From Pontibacter diazotrophicus (GTDB taxonomy: Bacteria > Bacteroidota > Bacteroidia > Cytophagales > Hymenobacteraceae), in the NCBI RefSeq assembly GCF_003367245.1, contig NZ_QRGR01000004.1, positions 124,001-188,000 of the forward strand: 64,000 nucleotides of DNA, written 5' to 3'. Positions 62,373 through 64,000 of this stretch are shown piece by piece (the first letter of the stretch is position 1; every line of letters starts with the position of its first letter). A program made the position numbers and the translations under genes. The notes under the pieces are model-generated. The model searched no databases. It worked only from the letters and a program-made list of their open reading frames with translations, and was not told the DNA's origin.

Positions 62373-63291
62373 TATAAACGATTTCCCGCAACTTAGTTAC
62401 CCCGTTGTTACCAGCGGCACTTTTGATGGCGTGCATATCGGCCATCAGAAAATCCTGCAACGCGTAAAGGAATGTGCCCGCCAGCATAACGGACAGAGTG
62501 TAGTCATCACCTACTGGCCACACCCACGCCTCGTGCTTTTTCCTGAGGATAATGACCTGATGCTGCTTTCCACTATTGAGGAGCGCATCGAGCATCTCCG
62601 CGATTTTGGCATCGATTATTTGCTCATCGTGCCTTTCACCAAAGAATTTGCCCGTACCAGCTCCCGGAAATTCATTACAGACGTGCTCGTGCGGACTATC
62701 AACACCAAGGTGCTTGTAATTGGTTACGATCATCGTTTTGGCAAGAACCGCGAAGGAAGCTTTGAGAACCTGAAGGCACGCTCCGCACAATATGGGTTTG
62801 AGGTAGAGGAAATTCCACGCCAGGATATAGATGATATCGGCGTAAGCTCCACAAAAATACGAAGGGCCTTAGAAGATGGCGACGTAGAGACAGCGAACCG
62901 GTATCTTGGCCGCTACTACACGCTCACCTCTACGGTGGTGGAAGGCAATAAATTAGGCCGCACCATTGGCTACCCTACCGCTAACTTAGCACTCCCCGCA
63001 AATCACAAGCTCATACCAGCCAACGGCGTGTATGCTGTATGGGTAAGATTAGGGGAGTCAAAATTTGGTGGCATGATGAATATCGGCCTCCGCCCTACCA
63101 TAGACGGAAAGCAGCTGACGTTGGAGGTGCATATCCTTGACTTTGACCAGGAGATTTACGGCCAGACTTTGACAGTTGAGTTTGTAAAGCTGCTGCGCAA
63201 AGAGCAGAAGTTCGATGGTCTGGATGCACTGAAGACCCAATTGGCAAAAGATAAAGAAGAGACACAGCAGGCACTACGGCTTCAGGAGTAA
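62356..63291 (+). CDS. ribF: Bifunctional riboflavin kinase / FAD synthetase
   Basis: A 311-residue enzyme that converts riboflavin to FMN and then FAD. The N-terminal adenylyltransferase domain has the nucleotidyltransferase motif SGTFDGVHIGHQKIL, then VIGYDHRFGKNREGSF and ISSTKIRRAL-type VSSTKIRRALEDGD. The C-terminal riboflavin kinase domain (about 180-305) has GYPTANLALPANHKLIPANG and HILDFDQEIYGQ. It overlaps truB by 17 bp and ends the ftsX operon. The FAD made here would serve the GMC flavoprotein among others. A terminator follows 26 bp later. Confidence 0.96.
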   Translation: MKVIRDINDFPQLSYPVVTSGTFDGVHIGHQKILQRVKECARQHNGQSVVITYWPHPRLVLFPEDNDLMLLSTIEERIEHLRDFGIDYLLIVPFTKEFARTSSRKFITDVLVRTINTKVLVIGYDHRFGKNREGSFENLKARSAQYGFEVEEIPRQDIDDIGVSSTKIRRALEDGDVETANRYLGRYYTLTSTVVEGNKLGRTIGYPTANLALPANHKLIPANGVYAVWVRLGESKFGGMMNIGLRPTIDGKQLTLEVHILDFDQEIYGQTLTVEFVKLLRKEQKFDGLDALKTQLAKDKEETQQALRLQE

Positions 63292-63317
63292 ATTTTATAA
63301 GTTGACTTATAACAGAG

Positions 63318-63347
63318 GGCGGCCACATAGATGGTCGCCTTTTTTTT
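63318..63347 (+). terminator. Terminator of the ftsX-ribF operon
   Basis: GGCGGCCA (63318-63325) pairs with TGGTCGCC (63332-63339), 8 bp with one wobble and a 6-nt loop. It is followed by eight T (63340-63347), a classical rho-independent signal. Confidence 0.92.
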
Positions 63348-63527
63348 GCGAATAGCATCAGAAAAGGGTTAAATAAATCGGCTGAAAGAAGCACAGCAGC
63401 CGTATAGTAAAACTTTCATGTTGCTGCTGTAGCAGTTAAAAAAAGGCTACCGCCACCTGAAGTTGCACAAGATGTGCATCTCGCAGCAAGCACCTGAAAA
63501 GAACGACCAATACCTTTAACCCTTTCC

Positions 63528-64000
63528 ATGAAGGAAACCTTACTTATTTACGACCCACAGGAACAGCAAACTGTAAACAATAAAATCATACCTGCACTGG
63601 AAGCCTTCAGCCTGAAGCTGATACCTTTTGATAAGAACAGGGCCAGCATTGCACCTGAAAGCAATATCATCACCTACCTGAGCGATGAACAGTTAGGAGA
63701 GTTGGTTTCAGGCATAATGGGAAGTAAATGCACCCTGGCCTTCCTGCCTCATTTTGGCATGAAGGAGGCACGGCAAGGCTACGGCATTGCAGACAGTTTA
63801 CCGCAGGCTGTGGAAGACATTGAGAAGGCAAAGAAAGGTATCGAGGCTGATTTGCTTTTATGCAATGGTCGCCCTGTATTCAACCGGGTAGTTATAGGCA
63901 GCAGTCTGAGCCTGATGTCCGGCAGCGTCTCTAAAAACAGTATAACGGCGTTCTTTGAAAAACTGACAGGTATTTTCAAAGGAGGTAAAGCCCTCATTCC
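63528..64000 (+). CDS. Diacylglycerol/sphingosine-kinase-like protein, partial (cut by window end)
   Basis: The first 157 codons of a gene that continues beyond the window. The part LAFLPHFGMKEARQGYGIAD followed by AVEDIEKAKKGIEADLLLCNG and FNRVVIGSSLSL follows the layout of diacylglycerol-kinase catalytic domains ('LGILPxGTxNDFAR ... VDxxxVNGxxFxNxxxxG'). The usual nucleotide-binding GGDGT before it is replaced by TYLSDEQLGELVSG, and the NDFAR asparagine-aspartate by MKEAR, so it may be inactive or use another substrate. It begins at ATG 63528; TACCTTTA at 63511-63518 is a near -7 element. Identification rests on remembered motif spacing. Confidence 0.5.
   Translation, partial: MKETLLIYDPQEQQTVNNKIIPALEAFSLKLIPFDKNRASIAPESNIITYLSDEQLGELVSGIMGSKCTLAFLPHFGMKEARQGYGIADSLPQAVEDIEKAKKGIEADLLLCNGRPVFNRVVIGSSLSLMSGSVSKNSITAFFEKLTGIFKGGKALI

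Overview
The window reads as a contiguous chromosomal segment of a Bacteroidetes bacterium of the order Cytophagales, most like Hymenobacteraceae (Pontibacter or a close relative). This placement is inferred from gene content and signals, since no search was run. Supporting signs are families typical of that phylum (DUF5683, DUF3098, DUF6438, DUF5117-type metalloproteases, YsnF/DUF2382 proteins), -7 promoter elements of the form TAnnTTTG, and start codons without clear Shine-Dalgarno sequences. No transposase, integrase, phage gene or CRISPR array was seen.

Layout. 1-2.6 kb: end of an acyl-CoA/AMP-ligase-type gene, a beta-propeller lipoprotein, a DUF1835 protein and a small secreted protein. 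2.7-6.8 kb, minus strand: histidine utilisation genes hutG, hutI and hutU, without hutH. 7.7-18.6 kb, minus strand: ten co-directional genes that look like one catabolic operon. They encode a GMC flavoprotein, a gluconate-dehydrogenase-subunit-3-like protein, a cytochrome c, a DUF1080 protein, two Gfo/Idh/MocA oxidoreductases, three xylose-isomerase-like TIM barrels and an MFS permease. 19-28.5 kb: two large zinc metalloproteases flanking pirin, cysM, a DJ-1/PfpI protein and dinB. 29-32.7 kb: pyrG-yidC. 32.7-35.7 kb: small lipoproteins and two YsnF-domain proteins. 36-41 kb: a UPF0173 hydrolase, parA, parB, DUF5683, dapB and lepB. 41-46.3 kb: arsC, ung, apaG, kdsA, two methyltransferases and a membrane-anchored coiled-coil protein. 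46.4-55 kb, minus strand: cyanophycin synthetase, tRNA-Cys, rpsA, an HNH nuclease, an NlpC/P60 peptidase, smpB and tsaD. 55-63.3 kb, plus strand: tamB, then the run ftsX-DUF3098-uppP-truB-ribF. The right edge holds the start of a lipid-kinase-like gene.

How the genes fit together. The most interesting unit is the 7.7-18.6 kb operon. Its make-up matches an oxidoreductive route for glycosides: a flavoprotein/cytochrome glucoside 3-dehydrogenase makes a 3-keto-glycoside, a DUF1080 or TIM-barrel enzyme breaks the activated glycosidic bond, and a Gfo/Idh enzyme handles the keto-sugar. Several components exist in exported and cytoplasmic versions. The rest is mostly housekeeping: envelope assembly (yidC, lepB, tamB, ftsX, uppP, kdsA), chromosome partition, translation and DNA repair.

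Regulatory features include long, near-perfect inverted repeats between most convergent gene pairs, a textbook Bacteroidetes promoter in front of tRNA-Cys, and several genes whose start codon is not ATG (dinB, tamB, the 52.5 kb peptidase and the 42.8 kb methyltransferase).
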